Shown here piece by piece: positions 7,856 through 17,132 of a stretch of DNA of 64,000 bases. Positions within the stretch are counted from its first letter, which is position 1. The number at the start of each line of letters is the position of its first letter. Source of the DNA: Rhodoferax sp. OV413 (lineage in GTDB: Bacteria; Pseudomonadota; Gammaproteobacteria; Burkholderiales; Burkholderiaceae_C); the NCBI RefSeq assembly GCF_900104385.1, contig NZ_FNJA01000003.1:124001-188000 (forward strand). The letters run 5' to 3'. The notes below the pieces were generated by a model. That model was not told where the DNA came from. It ran no database searches and was given only the letters and a program-made list of their open reading frames with translations. The position numbers and the translations under genes are program-made.

Positions 7856-9385
7856 ATGGAAGTACCCCGGACTCTCCGCACATGGCCCACCTGGCTGGCG
7901 ATCGGCGCGCTGGTCGCCGCCGAAGCCGCACTGGTCGGGCTGCTCGCCAGCCAGCCGCTGGGCTGGCCGCTGGTGCTGCTGCAAGCCGCGCTGGCCACCA
8001 TCGCAGTGGCCTGGTGGCTGGCGCAGCGCGACACGGCCCGGCTGTACCACCACCAGCAAAGCATAGGCGCCCAACTGGGCGAGGCGCTGGACATCCTGCC
8101 CGACGACGCCACCTTTGCGCTGTTCGATGACCAGGAACGTCTGGTTTTGGTCAACCAGCGCTGCCGCAGCCTGCTGCCGCGCACGGCCGCGTTCATGCAG
8201 CCCGGCATCACATTCGAAGCGCTGCTGCGCCACGCCATCGCGCTGGGCGAAATACCCGAGTCGGGGGGCAGAGAAAGCTGGGTCCAGAAGCGGCTGGCCA
8301 TCTACCGCACACCCGGTGCGCCCTACACCCAGGAGCTGCCCAACGACCGCTGGATACGGATCAGCCAGCGCCGCCTGTCCGACGGCTGCACGGTGGTGCT
8401 GCGCGCCGACATCACCGATGCGATACGCAAGGAACGCGCGCTGGAGCAGGCCCGGCTGCAAACCCAGCGCGCCCAGTCCCAGCTGTATGAGGCGCTGGAG
8501 GCCATGCCCATCGGCATGGAGTTGTTCGACGAGCACGACCGGCTGGTCTACTTCAACCACCAGATGGGCCAGCTGCGGCCCTGGTTTTCGCTGGAAGAAG
8601 GCCGCGGCCAGACCTACGAGGCGCTGCTGCGCATCGGCCTGCGACAAGGCTTTCCGCCCGACGCCATGGGCAACGAGGAAGCCTGGCTGGCCCAGCATTT
8701 GGCCCAGCGCGGCAAGCGCTGCCTGCCCGAGGTGCGCGGCTACCCCAATGGCCTGTGGATGCACGCCTACGAAACCCGCACGCCGTCCGGCCACATCGTC
8801 GCCGTGCGGCTGGACATCACCGAGCTGGTGCAACAGCGCCAGGCCCTGGAGCTGGCCAACCAGCGGCTGGCCCTGCTGTCGGCCACCGACGGCCTGACCG
8901 GCATCGCCAACCGCCGGCATTTCGACGAAGTGCTGGCCACCGAATGGCTGCGCTGCGCGCGCCAGCACGAGACCCTGGCACTGCTGCTGATCGACATCGA
9001 CCACTTCAAGCTCTACAACGACCACTACGGGCACCTGGCCGGCGATGCCTGCCTACGCCGCGTGGCCGAGCTGCTGGCCAGCTGCGTGCGCCGCGCTGGC
9101 GAGCTGGTGGCCCGTTATGGCGGTGAAGAGTTCGTGCTGCTGCTGCCGAACACCGACCGCGAAGCCGCCCGCCTGGTGGCCCAGCACTGCATGGAGGCAC
9201 TGGCGCAGGAGCGGATTCCGCACCCGCGCTCGCCCACCGCCGGCCATGTGACGCTGAGCATAGGCATCGCCTACACCGTGCCCCAGCCCGAGCGCCCGCC
9301 CGAGACATTGGTAGACGCCGCCGACACGGCCCTGTACCGCGCAAAAAACAGCGGGCGGCAACAATTCGAAGTCAGTAGGGTTTAG
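7856..9385 (+). CDS. Diguanylate cyclase with N-terminal membrane helices and PAS-like domains
   Basis: This 509-residue protein begins with two hydrophobic helices (about 13-58), followed by two PAS-like sensor segments (about 75-190 and 205-325). A GGDEF domain follows, with LTGIANRRHFDEVL at its start and the active-site motif GGEEF at 422-426. It should make cyclic-di-GMP at the inner membrane and so influence motility and biofilm choices. The inhibitory I-site, normally RxxD nine residues before the motif, reads RAGE, so product inhibition may be weakened. It stands alone between the 270 bp element and polA. Confidence 0.9.
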   Translation: MEVPRTLRTWPTWLAIGALVAAEAALVGLLASQPLGWPLVLLQAALATIAVAWWLAQRDTARLYHHQQSIGAQLGEALDILPDDATFALFDDQERLVLVNQRCRSLLPRTAAFMQPGITFEALLRHAIALGEIPESGGRESWVQKRLAIYRTPGAPYTQELPNDRWIRISQRRLSDGCTVVLRADITDAIRKERALEQARLQTQRAQSQLYEALEAMPIGMELFDEHDRLVYFNHQMGQLRPWFSLEEGRGQTYEALLRIGLRQGFPPDAMGNEEAWLAQHLAQRGKRCLPEVRGYPNGLWMHAYETRTPSGHIVAVRLDITELVQQRQALELANQRLALLSATDGLTGIANRRHFDEVLATEWLRCARQHETLALLLIDIDHFKLYNDHYGHLAGDACLRRVAELLASCVRRAGELVARYGGEEFVLLLPNTDREAARLVAQHCMEALAQERIPHPRSPTAGHVTLSIGIAYTVPQPERPPETLVDAADTALYRAKNSGRQQFEVSRV

Positions 9386-9441
9386 GCCTTTTAGGCCGTC
9401 CACGCATATAACACCTGCGGTAGCCGCTATCGAAACCGCAG
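9386..9441 (-). repeat. Dispersed ~60 bp repeat, degenerate copy 2, between the diguanylate cyclase and polA genes
   Basis: The reverse strand reads GATAGCGGCTACCGCAGGTG then TTATATGCGTGGACGGCCTAAAAGG. That aligns with the core and the AGGC...AAAAGGC tail of the better copies (for example 28458-28520). It lies between two convergent genes and could form a hairpin that ends transcription. Confidence 0.5.
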
Positions 9442-9454
9442 CATCATCATTCGA

Positions 9455-12256
9455 TCAGTGGGCTTTGTCCCAGTTCGGCCCGACACCCACCTCGGCCAGC
9501 AGCGGCACCTTCAGATCGGCCACGCCGGCCATCAGGCGCGGGATCTCTGTGCGCAGCCATTCGACCTCGGCCTCGGGTACTTCGAACACCAGTTCATCGT
9601 GCACCTGCATGATCATTTTGGTGGCACGGTTTTCTGCGTCCAGCGCTTTTTGCACGGCGACCATGCTGAGCTTGATCAGGTCTGCGGCTGTGCCCTGCAT
9701 CGGCGCGTTGATGGCCGCGCGCTCCAGGCCGGCCAGTTGCGCACCCTTGGCATTCTGTATGCCGGCCAGCTGAAGGCGACGGCCAAACACGGTTTCCACA
9801 TAACCCTGCTGCTTGGCCAGTTCGCGGGTGGTTTCCATATAGGTTTTGACGCCAGGGTAGCGGTCAAAGTAGCGGGCGATGTAGTTCTTGGCCGCGGTGT
9901 TGTCAATGTTCAGGTTGCGTGCCAGGCCATAGGCGCTCATGCCGTAGATCAGGCCGAAGTTGATCACCTTGGCATAGCGGCGCTGCTCGCTGGTCACCTG
10001 TTCCACCGTCACGCCAAACACCTCCGCGGCCGTGGCCCGGTGCACGTCCAGCCCGTTGGTAAAGGCCCGCAGTAAAGCCACGTCGCCGCTGATGTGGGCC
10101 ATGATGCGCAGCTCGATTTGCGAATAGTCGGCGCTGGCGATCACATTGCCCGGTGCGGCCACAAAGGCTTCGCGCACACGCCGACCTTCGGGGGTGCGGA
10201 TAGGGATGTTCTGCAGATTCGGGTCGTTGCTGCTGAGCCGCCCGGTCACCGCCACCGCCTGCGCATAGTGGGTATGCACCCGGCCACTGCGCGGCAAGAT
10301 CAGCAGGGCCAGCTTGTCGGTGTAGGTGCCTTTGAGCTTGGACAGGCTGCGGTGCTCCAGCAGCTTGGCCGGCAAGGGGTAGTCCTCGGCCAGCTTTTCC
10401 AGCACTTCTTCGTCGGTGCTGCGGGCACCGGTGGCGGTTTTCTTGACCACCGGCATGCCCAGTTTGTCGAAGAAAATTTCGCCCAGCTGCTTGGGGCTGC
10501 TCAGGTTGAAGGGCTGGCCCGCAATCTCGTAGGCCTCGGCCTCCAGCTGCACGATGCGCTGGCCCAGGGCATGGCTTTGGTTGGCCAGCGTGGCCGCGTC
10601 GATCAGCACGCCGTTGCGCTCTATCCGGTACAGCGCCTCGCTGCTGTCGATCTCCAGTTGGTAGATGAACGCCAGCTCTTTGACCGCCTGCAGCTGCGGC
10701 CACAGCACGCGGTGCACTTCCAGCGTCATGTCCACGTCTTCGCAGGCGTACTCAGAGGTTTTTTCCACGTCCACCTGGTTGATGGTGAGCTGGTGCACAC
10801 CCTTGCCGCACAGGTCTTCAAAGCTGATGCCGCTACGGCCCAAGTGCCGCTCAGCCAGGCTGCTCAGGCCATGCGGTTTGTGCACCTCCAGCACATAGCT
10901 TTGCAGCATGGTGTCGTGGGCATAGCCCTGCACTTCGATGCCGTGGTTGGCGAACACATGGCGGTCGTACTTGATGTGCTGGCCGAGCTTCAGCTTGGCC
11001 GGGTTCTCCAGCCAGGGCTTGAGCTTGGCCAGCACCTCGTCGCGCGGCAGTTGGGCGGGCGCGTCGGGGTAGTTATGCGCCACCGGGATGTAGGCAGCCT
11101 CGCCCAGCGTCACGCTGAAGCTGATGCCGACGATCTCGGCGACCATTTCATCCAACGAGTTGGTTTCGGTGTCCAGTGCCACCAGCTCGGCAGCCTCCAG
11201 CTTGGCCAGCCAGGCATCGAAGGCCTCCCAGGTCAGGATGGTCTCAAAACCCGGCGTGCGGGCGGAGGCCGCGGGCTCCACCGGGTCGTCGAATAGGCCG
11301 GGCTCGGACGCTTTTGGCGTGGTGGCCTTGGGCGTTTTCTCGGCAGTGGCGACGGGTTCTGCGGCCGCCGCGCCATCCAGCGCTTTGGCCAGGCCCTTGA
11401 AACCAAATTTTTCGTAAAAAGCCTTCAGAGCGACCGTATCCTGTGCGCCGAAAGCTATCGAATCCATAGCAGGCAGGCCGTCGATATAGCCCGCCAGTTC
11501 GCAGTCGGTCTTGATGGTGACCAGGCGCCGGCCCTGCGGCAGCCAGTCCACGGCGTTGCGCAGGTTCTCGCCGGCCACGCCCTTGATCTCGCTGGCGCGG
11601 GCCATCAGCGCGTCGAGTGAGCCGTATTCCATCAGCCACTTGGCCGCCGTCTTGGGGCCCACCTTGGGCACGCCAGGCACGTTGTCCACGGTGTCGCCCA
11701 CCAGGGTCTGGTAGTCGACCATCAGGCTGGGCGGCACGCCGAACTCCTCGGTCACCCCGGCCACGTCGCGGCGCTTGCCGTTCATGGTGTCGATGATGGT
11801 CACATGCTCGTTCACCAACTGGCTCAGGTCCTTGTCGCCGCTGGACACCACCACCTCGATACCCTGGTCTCCCGCCACCCGGGCCAGCGTGCCGATCACG
11901 TCGTCGGCCTCCACGCCGGGCACGGCCACCACCGGCCAGCCCATGAAACGGATAACGTCGTGCACTGGCTCGATCTGCGTGCGCAAGTCGTCCGGCATGG
12001 GGCTGCGCGTGGCCTTGTAGGCGGGATACCACTCGTCGCGGAAGGTGGGGCCCTTGGCGTCGAATACGCACACGGCGTAGTCGGCCTGCACCTCTTTGCG
12101 CAGGCTGTTCATCATGTTGATGATGATGCGGATGGCACCGGTTTTTTGCACCGTGCCGTCGGGCAAGGTGGTGCTCATGGTTTCGCCGCCGGCAAAAAAG
12201 GCACGGTACAGGTAGCTGGAGCCATCGACCAGCAGCAGGGTTTTCTTGTTCGTCAT
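9455..12256 (-). CDS. polA: DNA polymerase I
   Basis: This 933-residue protein has all three PolA domains. The 5'-3' exonuclease (about 1-290) starts MTNKKTLLLVDGSSYLYRAF. The 3'-5' exonuclease (about 335-520) keeps its acidic residues (LDTETNSLD, then a YxxxD-type CEDVD segment), so proofreading is probably intact. The polymerase domain follows (about 560-933; motif A SADYSQIELR, motif B around RRYAKVINFGLIYG, motif C MQVHDELVFE). I chose the ATG at 12256; an open frame running 16 codons further upstream starts in the divergent promoter region and adds no family sequence. It is divergent from the iron-uptake operon. A short piece of the dispersed repeat may lie in frame at about 11449-11471, encoding PAMDSIAF between the first two domains. 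Confidence 0.96.
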   Translation of the reverse strand: MTNKKTLLLVDGSSYLYRAFFAGGETMSTTLPDGTVQKTGAIRIIINMMNSLRKEVQADYAVCVFDAKGPTFRDEWYPAYKATRSPMPDDLRTQIEPVHDVIRFMGWPVVAVPGVEADDVIGTLARVAGDQGIEVVVSSGDKDLSQLVNEHVTIIDTMNGKRRDVAGVTEEFGVPPSLMVDYQTLVGDTVDNVPGVPKVGPKTAAKWLMEYGSLDALMARASEIKGVAGENLRNAVDWLPQGRRLVTIKTDCELAGYIDGLPAMDSIAFGAQDTVALKAFYEKFGFKGLAKALDGAAAAEPVATAEKTPKATTPKASEPGLFDDPVEPAASARTPGFETILTWEAFDAWLAKLEAAELVALDTETNSLDEMVAEIVGISFSVTLGEAAYIPVAHNYPDAPAQLPRDEVLAKLKPWLENPAKLKLGQHIKYDRHVFANHGIEVQGYAHDTMLQSYVLEVHKPHGLSSLAERHLGRSGISFEDLCGKGVHQLTINQVDVEKTSEYACEDVDMTLEVHRVLWPQLQAVKELAFIYQLEIDSSEALYRIERNGVLIDAATLANQSHALGQRIVQLEAEAYEIAGQPFNLSSPKQLGEIFFDKLGMPVVKKTATGARSTDEEVLEKLAEDYPLPAKLLEHRSLSKLKGTYTDKLALLILPRSGRVHTHYAQAVAVTGRLSSNDPNLQNIPIRTPEGRRVREAFVAAPGNVIASADYSQIELRIMAHISGDVALLRAFTNGLDVHRATAAEVFGVTVEQVTSEQRRYAKVINFGLIYGMSAYGLARNLNIDNTAAKNYIARYFDRYPGVKTYMETTRELAKQQGYVETVFGRRLQLAGIQNAKGAQLAGLERAAINAPMQGTAADLIKLSMVAVQKALDAENRATKMIMQVHDELVFEVPEAEVEWLRTEIPRLMAGVADLKVPLLAEVGVGPNWDKAH
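11449..11471 (+). repeat. Possible core of the dispersed repeat inside polA
   Basis: The plus strand reads AAGCTATCGAATCCATAGCA, like the GCTATCGAATAAATAGCTG core of the copy at 40568. Only the core is recognisable and no GCGC part follows. It falls in the linker between the 5' nuclease and 3'-5' exonuclease domains, where extra residues would be tolerated. Chance similarity cannot be excluded. Confidence 0.35.
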
Positions 12257-12312
12257 GCCGGCATTTTGCCTGCGGGGCACATCCAACAAATGGCAACGAT
12301 CCAATTACAATC

Positions 12313-12331
12313 AATTCTTATTACCATTTGC
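12313..12331. promoter_or_regulatory. Fur-box-like site before the iron-siderophore importer operon
   Basis: AATTCTTATTACCATTTGC matches the 19 bp Fur consensus (GATAATGATAATCATTATC, read on the reverse strand) at 12 of 19 positions. It lies 17 bp before the ATG of the binding-protein gene. The TTTGCATTT stretch that overlaps its end recurs in the palindrome before the TonB receptor gene (21655-21679). Iron control is inferred. Confidence 0.5.
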
Positions 12332-12347
12332 ATTTGAGATTTCCAGC

Positions 12348-13355
12348 ATGACCTTTTACCGCTGCCGCCGCAGCATCCTGGCCTTGCTGCTCTGCGGGCT
12401 GGCAGCAGGTGCGGGCGCAGCCAACAAGGCCCCGGCCAAGCCTGCCGCCCCGCGCAAGCTGGCCGCCGACCTGGGCAGCGGTGCGGCGGACGGCGTGTTC
12501 CCGCGCACCGTCGCGCATTACCAAGGCAAGACCGTGCTGGTCAGGCAACCGCTGCGGGTCGCCGTGCTGTCCACCGGCCAGAACGACGGCCTGCTGACCC
12601 TGGGCCTGGTGCCGGTGGGCACCACCCGCGACGACCAGGGCCGGCTGTATGCCGACTACCTGGCCCAGGGCTTTGCCAGCCAGCAGGCCGCCATGCGCCG
12701 CACCGCCGACCTGGGCGTGCGCAGCGCTCCCGACCTGGAAGTGCTGGCCGCCCTGCGCCCGGACCTGATCCTGGTCAACAAGGCCATGCTGACGCCGCAG
12801 ATGCACGCTCTGTACCAGCGCATCGCGCCCACGGTGGTCACGCGCGGCAACGGCGTGAACTGGAAGATCGACTTTCTGTTGCTGGCCGACGCCCTGGGCC
12901 GCAGCGAGCAGGCCCGCGCCTGGCTCAAGCAATACCACTCCGATGCCGGCGCCCTGGCACAGCATTGGCCTGCGGATACAGCCCCCAGCGTGTCCTTCGT
13001 GCAGGCCAACGCGCAGCGCAACCGCATCATGGGCGTGCGCTCATTTACCGGCAGCATCGCCGAAGACGCTGGCCTGCAGCGCCCGCCCAGCCAACGCTTC
13101 GTCGGCAATTCGCAGGACATCAGCGGCGAGCTGCTCGACCAGGCCGATGCCGACTGGATCTTCTATGCCGCGCGCGACAAGTCCCTGCCCGGCCTGACCG
13201 GCTCCCCGCTGTGGCCGCGGCTGCGCGGCGCCGCGCAAGGCCATGCGGTGCGCGTGGGGCTAGACCCGTTTTATCTGAACGCCGGCCCGCTGGCCGCGCG
13301 CACCGTGCTGAGTGCGCTGGCGCGTACCGCAACCACTGCATTGCCCAATCCATGA
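12348..13355 (+). CDS. Iron-siderophore/haem-type ABC transporter substrate-binding protein
   Basis: The 335-residue product starts MTFYRCRRSILALLLCGLAA, a signal peptide for export to the periplasm, and has the two-lobed FecB/FhuD/BtuF organisation. The first lobe includes TLGLVPVGTT and a stretch on LRPDLILVNKAML, typical of PeripBP_2 proteins; the second ends with LLDQADADWIFYAARDKSLPGL. The ATG at 12348 gives the signal peptide directly; the longer open frame above it has no such feature. It overlaps the first permease gene (ATGA) and heads a four-gene import operon. The ligand (ferric siderophore, haem or cobalamin) is not decidable; the Fur-like site and the TonB receptor favour a ferric chelate. 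Confidence 0.85.
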   Translation: MTFYRCRRSILALLLCGLAAGAGAANKAPAKPAAPRKLAADLGSGAADGVFPRTVAHYQGKTVLVRQPLRVAVLSTGQNDGLLTLGLVPVGTTRDDQGRLYADYLAQGFASQQAAMRRTADLGVRSAPDLEVLAALRPDLILVNKAMLTPQMHALYQRIAPTVVTRGNGVNWKIDFLLLADALGRSEQARAWLKQYHSDAGALAQHWPADTAPSVSFVQANAQRNRIMGVRSFTGSIAEDAGLQRPPSQRFVGNSQDISGELLDQADADWIFYAARDKSLPGLTGSPLWPRLRGAAQGHAVRVGLDPFYLNAGPLAARTVLSALARTATTALPNP

Positions 13356-14380
13356 CCGTCTTTCCCTCCACCACCCCGGCCCGCCGCGCCGCCCGGGGCC
13401 TGGGCCTGATGCTGTTGCTGGCCGCCCTGTTAGGGCTTGTGCTGGCGAGCATTTCATTCGGCTCGCGCCCGATTCCGTTGGCCAGGCTCTGGCAGCTGAT
13501 GTGGCAGCCGGACGGCAGCGTCGAGTCCGCCATCGTCTGGCAGATGCGCATGCCGCGCACCGCGCTCGGCCTGGCCGTGGGTGCAGCACTTGGAGTCGCC
13601 GGCGGCCTGATGCAGGCGCTGACGCGCAATCCGCTGGCCGACCCGGGCCTGCTGGGCATCAACGCCGGTGCCGCGCTGGCGGTGGTGCTGGCCATGTCGG
13701 TGCTGGGCATCGGCAGCTACATCGGCTACGTGGGCTTCGCGCTGCTGGGCGCCATGCTGGCGGCGGTGGGCGTGTATGTGCTGAGCAGCGGCGCCGCGCC
13801 CAGTGCGCAACGCGTGCGCCTGCTGCTGGCGGGCATGGCCATCAGCGCCAGCCTGGGCTCGTGCACCGGCATCATCACCTTGTTCGACAGCAACACCTTT
13901 GACGCTTACCGCTTCTGGGTAGTGGGCGCACTCGATGGCCGCAATGCCGACGTGCTGTGGCCCATGCTGCCGCTGGTGCTGGCCGGCATCACCATCGCGC
14001 TGTGGCAGGCGCGCGCGCTGGATGCCATCGCCCTGGGCGACGAGTTCGGCCAGGCGCTAGGCCTGCGGCTGAAGCCGGTGCGCATCTGGAGCTTTATCGC
14101 CATCGCCCTGCTGTGCGGCGCGGCCACGGCCGCCGCCGGGCCGATTGCCTTTGTCGGCCTGGTGATTCCGCATGCGCTGCGCCTGCTGGTCGGGCCGCAT
14201 TGGCGCTGGATACTGCCCTACGGCCTGCTGGCCGGGCCGGTGCTGGTGCTGGGCAGCGACATCGTCGGCCGTCTCATCGCCGTGCCCAGCGAGATCGAGG
14301 TCGGCATCGTCACAGCCTTCATAGGCGCGCCGGTGCTGCTGGCCCTGGTGCAGCGCAGCCGCCGCGGGAGCGCGGTATGA
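13352..14380 (+). CDS. FecCD family iron ABC transporter permease (first)
   Basis: This is a 342-residue permease with about ten membrane helices. Family signatures include RMPRTALGLAVGAALGVAGG and NPLADPGLLGINAGAA, and near the C-terminus GPIAFVGLVIPHALRLLVGP. The start overlaps the binding-protein stop by four bases and its end overlaps the next permease gene in the same way, so the subunits are translationally coupled. It pairs with the second permease as a FecC/FecD-type heterodimer. Confidence 0.92.
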   Translation: MTVFPSTTPARRAARGLGLMLLLAALLGLVLASISFGSRPIPLARLWQLMWQPDGSVESAIVWQMRMPRTALGLAVGAALGVAGGLMQALTRNPLADPGLLGINAGAALAVVLAMSVLGIGSYIGYVGFALLGAMLAAVGVYVLSSGAAPSAQRVRLLLAGMAISASLGSCTGIITLFDSNTFDAYRFWVVGALDGRNADVLWPMLPLVLAGITIALWQARALDAIALGDEFGQALGLRLKPVRIWSFIAIALLCGAATAAAGPIAFVGLVIPHALRLLVGPHWRWILPYGLLAGPVLVLGSDIVGRLIAVPSEIEVGIVTAFIGAPVLLALVQRSRRGSAV

Positions 14381-15405
14381 AGCTCAATTTAAGCAGCGGC
14401 ATCTGGGCCGAACTCGCGCACCGCCGCACCCGCGTCGTGCTGGCGACATTGCTGGTCGCCGGCCTGGCCGTCACCCTGCTCGGCCTGCGCCTAGGAAGTT
14501 ACGAGCTGGCCTGGGGTCGTTTCTTCGCCACCTTGTGGGGCGGCGGTGAAGACATGGGCCGCATGGTGCTGATCGACCTGCGCCTGCCGCGCGCGCTGGT
14601 GGCGCTCGGCGCGGGCGCAGCACTGGCGACGGCCGGCGCCATCTTCCAAAGCCTGTCGCGCAACCCGCTGGCCAGCCCGGACATCATCGGCCTGACCACC
14701 GGCTCGGCTACCGGTGCACTCGTCATGATTCTGTGGCTCGGCGACCAGGCGCTGAACGTGCCATTGGGCGCACTGGTCGGCGGTTTGGCCACGGTGGCGT
14801 TGGTCTATCTGTTCAGCCTGCAGCGCGGCATGCACGGGCAGCGGCTGGTGCTGATCGGCCTGGCGATCGCGGCGATGCTGGCCTCGGTCAACGATTTCCT
14901 GCTGACCCGCGCCGAGCTGGACCAGGCCCTTGCCGCCAAGATGTGGCTGCACGGCAGCCTGCAGGGCAGCGGCTGGCTGCAGGCCCAACGCCTGGGCCTG
15001 GGCTGCACCCTGCTGCTACCGCTGGCCTGGCTGCTCGGCCCGCGACTGCGCCTGCTGGAGATGGGCGACGAGCTGGCCACCAGCCTGGGCCTGAACGTAG
15101 GCCGCAGCCACGCCTATCTCACCCTGGTGGCCGTGGGCCTGACCGCGCTGGCCATCGCCTGCGCCGGCCCCATCGGCTTCATCGCCCTGGCTGCGCCGCA
15201 ACTCGCACGCCGCCTGTGCCGGGCGCCGGGCATTGGCCTGTGGGCCGCCGCACTGATGGGCGCCGTGCTGTGCGCCAGTGCCGACCTGCTGGCGCGGCTG
15301 GTGCTGGCGCCGTTCCAGATCCCTGTCGGCCTAGTCACGAGCGCACTGGGCGGGGCTTACCTAACTTATTTACTAGCCCGCGAATGGCGAAGCCACGATC
15401 TTTGA
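14377..15405 (+). CDS. FecCD family iron ABC transporter permease (second)
   Basis: This 342-residue permease of the same family has RLPRALVALGAGAALATAGA, NPLASPDIIGLTTGSA and the C-terminal GPIGFIALAAPQLARRL. It starts at the ATG inside the GTATGA junction (14377), overlapping the previous stop. Two different permeases in one operon (rather than one fused 600-residue FhuB) is the Fec-like arrangement. The ATPase gene follows after 4 bp. Confidence 0.92.
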   Translation: MKLNLSSGIWAELAHRRTRVVLATLLVAGLAVTLLGLRLGSYELAWGRFFATLWGGGEDMGRMVLIDLRLPRALVALGAGAALATAGAIFQSLSRNPLASPDIIGLTTGSATGALVMILWLGDQALNVPLGALVGGLATVALVYLFSLQRGMHGQRLVLIGLAIAAMLASVNDFLLTRAELDQALAAKMWLHGSLQGSGWLQAQRLGLGCTLLLPLAWLLGPRLRLLEMGDELATSLGLNVGRSHAYLTLVAVGLTALAIACAGPIGFIALAAPQLARRLCRAPGIGLWAAALMGAVLCASADLLARLVLAPFQIPVGLVTSALGGAYLTYLLAREWRSHDL

Positions 15406-15409
15406 GCTT

Positions 15410-16213
15410 ATGCAAACACCTTCTGCCTCCCGCCTCCGTGGCGAAGATCTGACCCTGGCCTATGGCGACACGCGCGTGGCCGAGCACCTGAGCGTGGCGA
15501 TTCCCGATGGCGCCTTCACCGTCATCGTCGGCCCGAACGCCTGCGGCAAATCCACGCTGCTGAAAGCCCTGGCGCGGCTGCGCACACCGCAGGCCGGCCA
15601 GGTGTATCTGGACGGCGCGCTGATCGGCAGCTACCCCACGCGTGAAGTGGCGCGCCGCCTGGGCTTGCTGCCGCAAACCGCCATCGCCCCCGAAGGCATA
15701 CGCGTGGCCGAGCTGGTGGCGCGCGGACGCCATCCGCACCAAAGCCTGTTCGGCGGCTGGACGGCCGAGGACGACCGCATCGTCGCCCAGGCCCTGCGCG
15801 CCACCGCCATCGAAGACCTGGCCGACCGGCTGGTGGATGAACTCTCCGGCGGCCAGCGCCAGCGCGTCTGGGTGGCCATGGTGCTGGCGCAAGACACCCA
15901 GTTGCTGCTGCTAGACGAGCCCACCACCTACCTGGACCTGGCGCACCAGATCGACCTGTTGGAACTCTTCCGCGACCTGAACCGCCAGCAAGGCCGCACC
16001 TTGGTCGCCGTGCTGCACGACCTGAACCACGCCTGCCGCTACGCGGACCACCTGGTAGTCCTGCGCCAAGGGAAACTGGTGGCCCAGGGCGCACCAAAGG
16101 AGATCGTCACCGCGGCGCTGGTCGAGCAGGTGTTTGATCTGCAGTGTCGGATCATCGAAGACCCGGTGTCGGGGACGCCGTTGGTGATTCCTGAGGGACG
16201 TGTGCGCGGGTGA
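15410..16213 (+). CDS. Iron-siderophore ABC transporter ATP-binding protein, FecE-like
   Basis: The 267-residue ATPase has Walker A GPNACGKST (41-49), signature LSGGQ (145-149) and Walker B LLLLDEP (165-171), with the H-loop in VLHDLNHACRYADHLVV. It resembles FecE/FhuC/FepC, including the LPQ Q-loop and the GRHPHQS segment after it. It is the last gene of the operon. No exporter or siderophore synthesis gene follows, so the cell probably uses a siderophore made elsewhere in the genome or by neighbours. Confidence 0.93.
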   Translation: MQTPSASRLRGEDLTLAYGDTRVAEHLSVAIPDGAFTVIVGPNACGKSTLLKALARLRTPQAGQVYLDGALIGSYPTREVARRLGLLPQTAIAPEGIRVAELVARGRHPHQSLFGGWTAEDDRIVAQALRATAIEDLADRLVDELSGGQRQRVWVAMVLAQDTQLLLLDEPTTYLDLAHQIDLLELFRDLNRQQGRTLVAVLHDLNHACRYADHLVVLRQGKLVAQGAPKEIVTAALVEQVFDLQCRIIEDPVSGTPLVIPEGRVRG

Positions 16214-16508
16214 TGATGGTCGGAAAAGTGCCGTGCCACAGGCTATTCCCCCCGGATCATGTCTCGCACGGATTCCATTTTTTCGGGATACAACAGGCTT
16301 ACATTCGACGGATAACATGGCCGTCCAAGCTATGTGGGGTTTGACTAAATTTTGATATTCGGATATTTCCCGAAAATCCAGCCTGCAGAATAGTTTCCGG
16401 AGATTTGAATGGCCAATCGTTACGGAAGTAACTTTTTAATCCGCAAGTCTTTCGCCCCCCATTACGTTGAGCGTCTTTGCCCGTCCGGCCCAGTCCCAGA
16501 GTGTTGCC
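16214..16508. other. Intergenic region, 295 bp
   Basis: No gene or clear terminator is recognisable. Base composition falls from GC-rich to roughly balanced along the stretch, and the pocket of lower-GC genes begins at its right end. Confidence 0.4.
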
Positions 16509-17132
16509 ATGACCATAAAACACATACTCTTTGATGCTGATGGCGTTATCCAATACGCAACCCAGCACTGGCAGCCGGCGCTGCAGTCAGTGCTTGGGCT
16601 CGAAGATGCGTCACAGGCCAAGGCAGTCTTAGACGACATCTTTGAAGCCGAAACAGAAGTACTCGAAGCAGAAACCGGCTTCCTAGAACGGCTAGAAGCT
16701 GTACTTGCAAAGTGGGGACGCTCCAGTTTCCTCTCTGAGACGCTGAACGTTCTTCTGTCTATCGAAGTTCACCACGACATCCTGCAAACGGTTCAAACCA
16801 TTCGCCGCTCGGGCCTTCAATGCCACATCGGTAGCAATCAACAAACCCTTCGCGCACGGCACATGTCTGAAGGCCTGAACTACAGGTCTCTGTTCGACAC
16901 CGAGTTCTATTCGTGCTTTGTCGGTGCAGCCAAACCCAAGCTCAGTTTCTTTCATAGGGTCGTTAACCAACTTGGTTGCGAAGCAAGCGCGGTGCTGTTT
17001 CTAGACGACCGACCGGAAAACGTCGAAGCTGCAAAGGCAGCCGGACTAAACGCAATGCTGTTCTTTGGCACAGATGGTCCGTCATCGCTCCGACGCCAAC
17101 TGGCAGGCTTCGGTGTGCTCGTGAATCAATGA
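16509..17132 (+). CDS. HAD family hydrolase (phosphatase-like)
   Basis: This 207-residue cytoplasmic protein begins MTIKHILFDADGVI, with the nucleophile/acid pair D9 and D11. It also has a helical cap (about 20-80), motif II Ser in HIGSNQQTL, motif III Lys in GAAKPKLSFF, and motif IV FLDDRPENVEAA, so all four catalytic motifs are intact. It fits the phosphoglycolate phosphatase/epoxide-hydrolase-N-like subfamily; the substrate is unknown. I chose the ATG at 16509, where the family sequence starts. Codon use is less GC-rich than in the flanking operons, hinting at later acquisition together with the next gene. Confidence 0.82.
   Translation: MTIKHILFDADGVIQYATQHWQPALQSVLGLEDASQAKAVLDDIFEAETEVLEAETGFLERLEAVLAKWGRSSFLSETLNVLLSIEVHHDILQTVQTIRRSGLQCHIGSNQQTLRARHMSEGLNYRSLFDTEFYSCFVGAAKPKLSFFHRVVNQLGCEASAVLFLDDRPENVEAAKAAGLNAMLFFGTDGPSSLRRQLAGFGVLVNQ

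Noticed and set aside
7491-7931. A 146-codon frame through the 270 bp element copy 1
   Set aside because: It begins in the neighbouring promoter region and runs through palindromic DNA; the corresponding frame in copy 2 has different ends, so it is not a conserved protein.
12965-14380. A single 471-codon frame suggesting a fused binding protein and permease
   Set aside because: The upstream part is an out-of-frame overlap of the binding-protein gene; the permease begins at the overlapping ATG at 13352.
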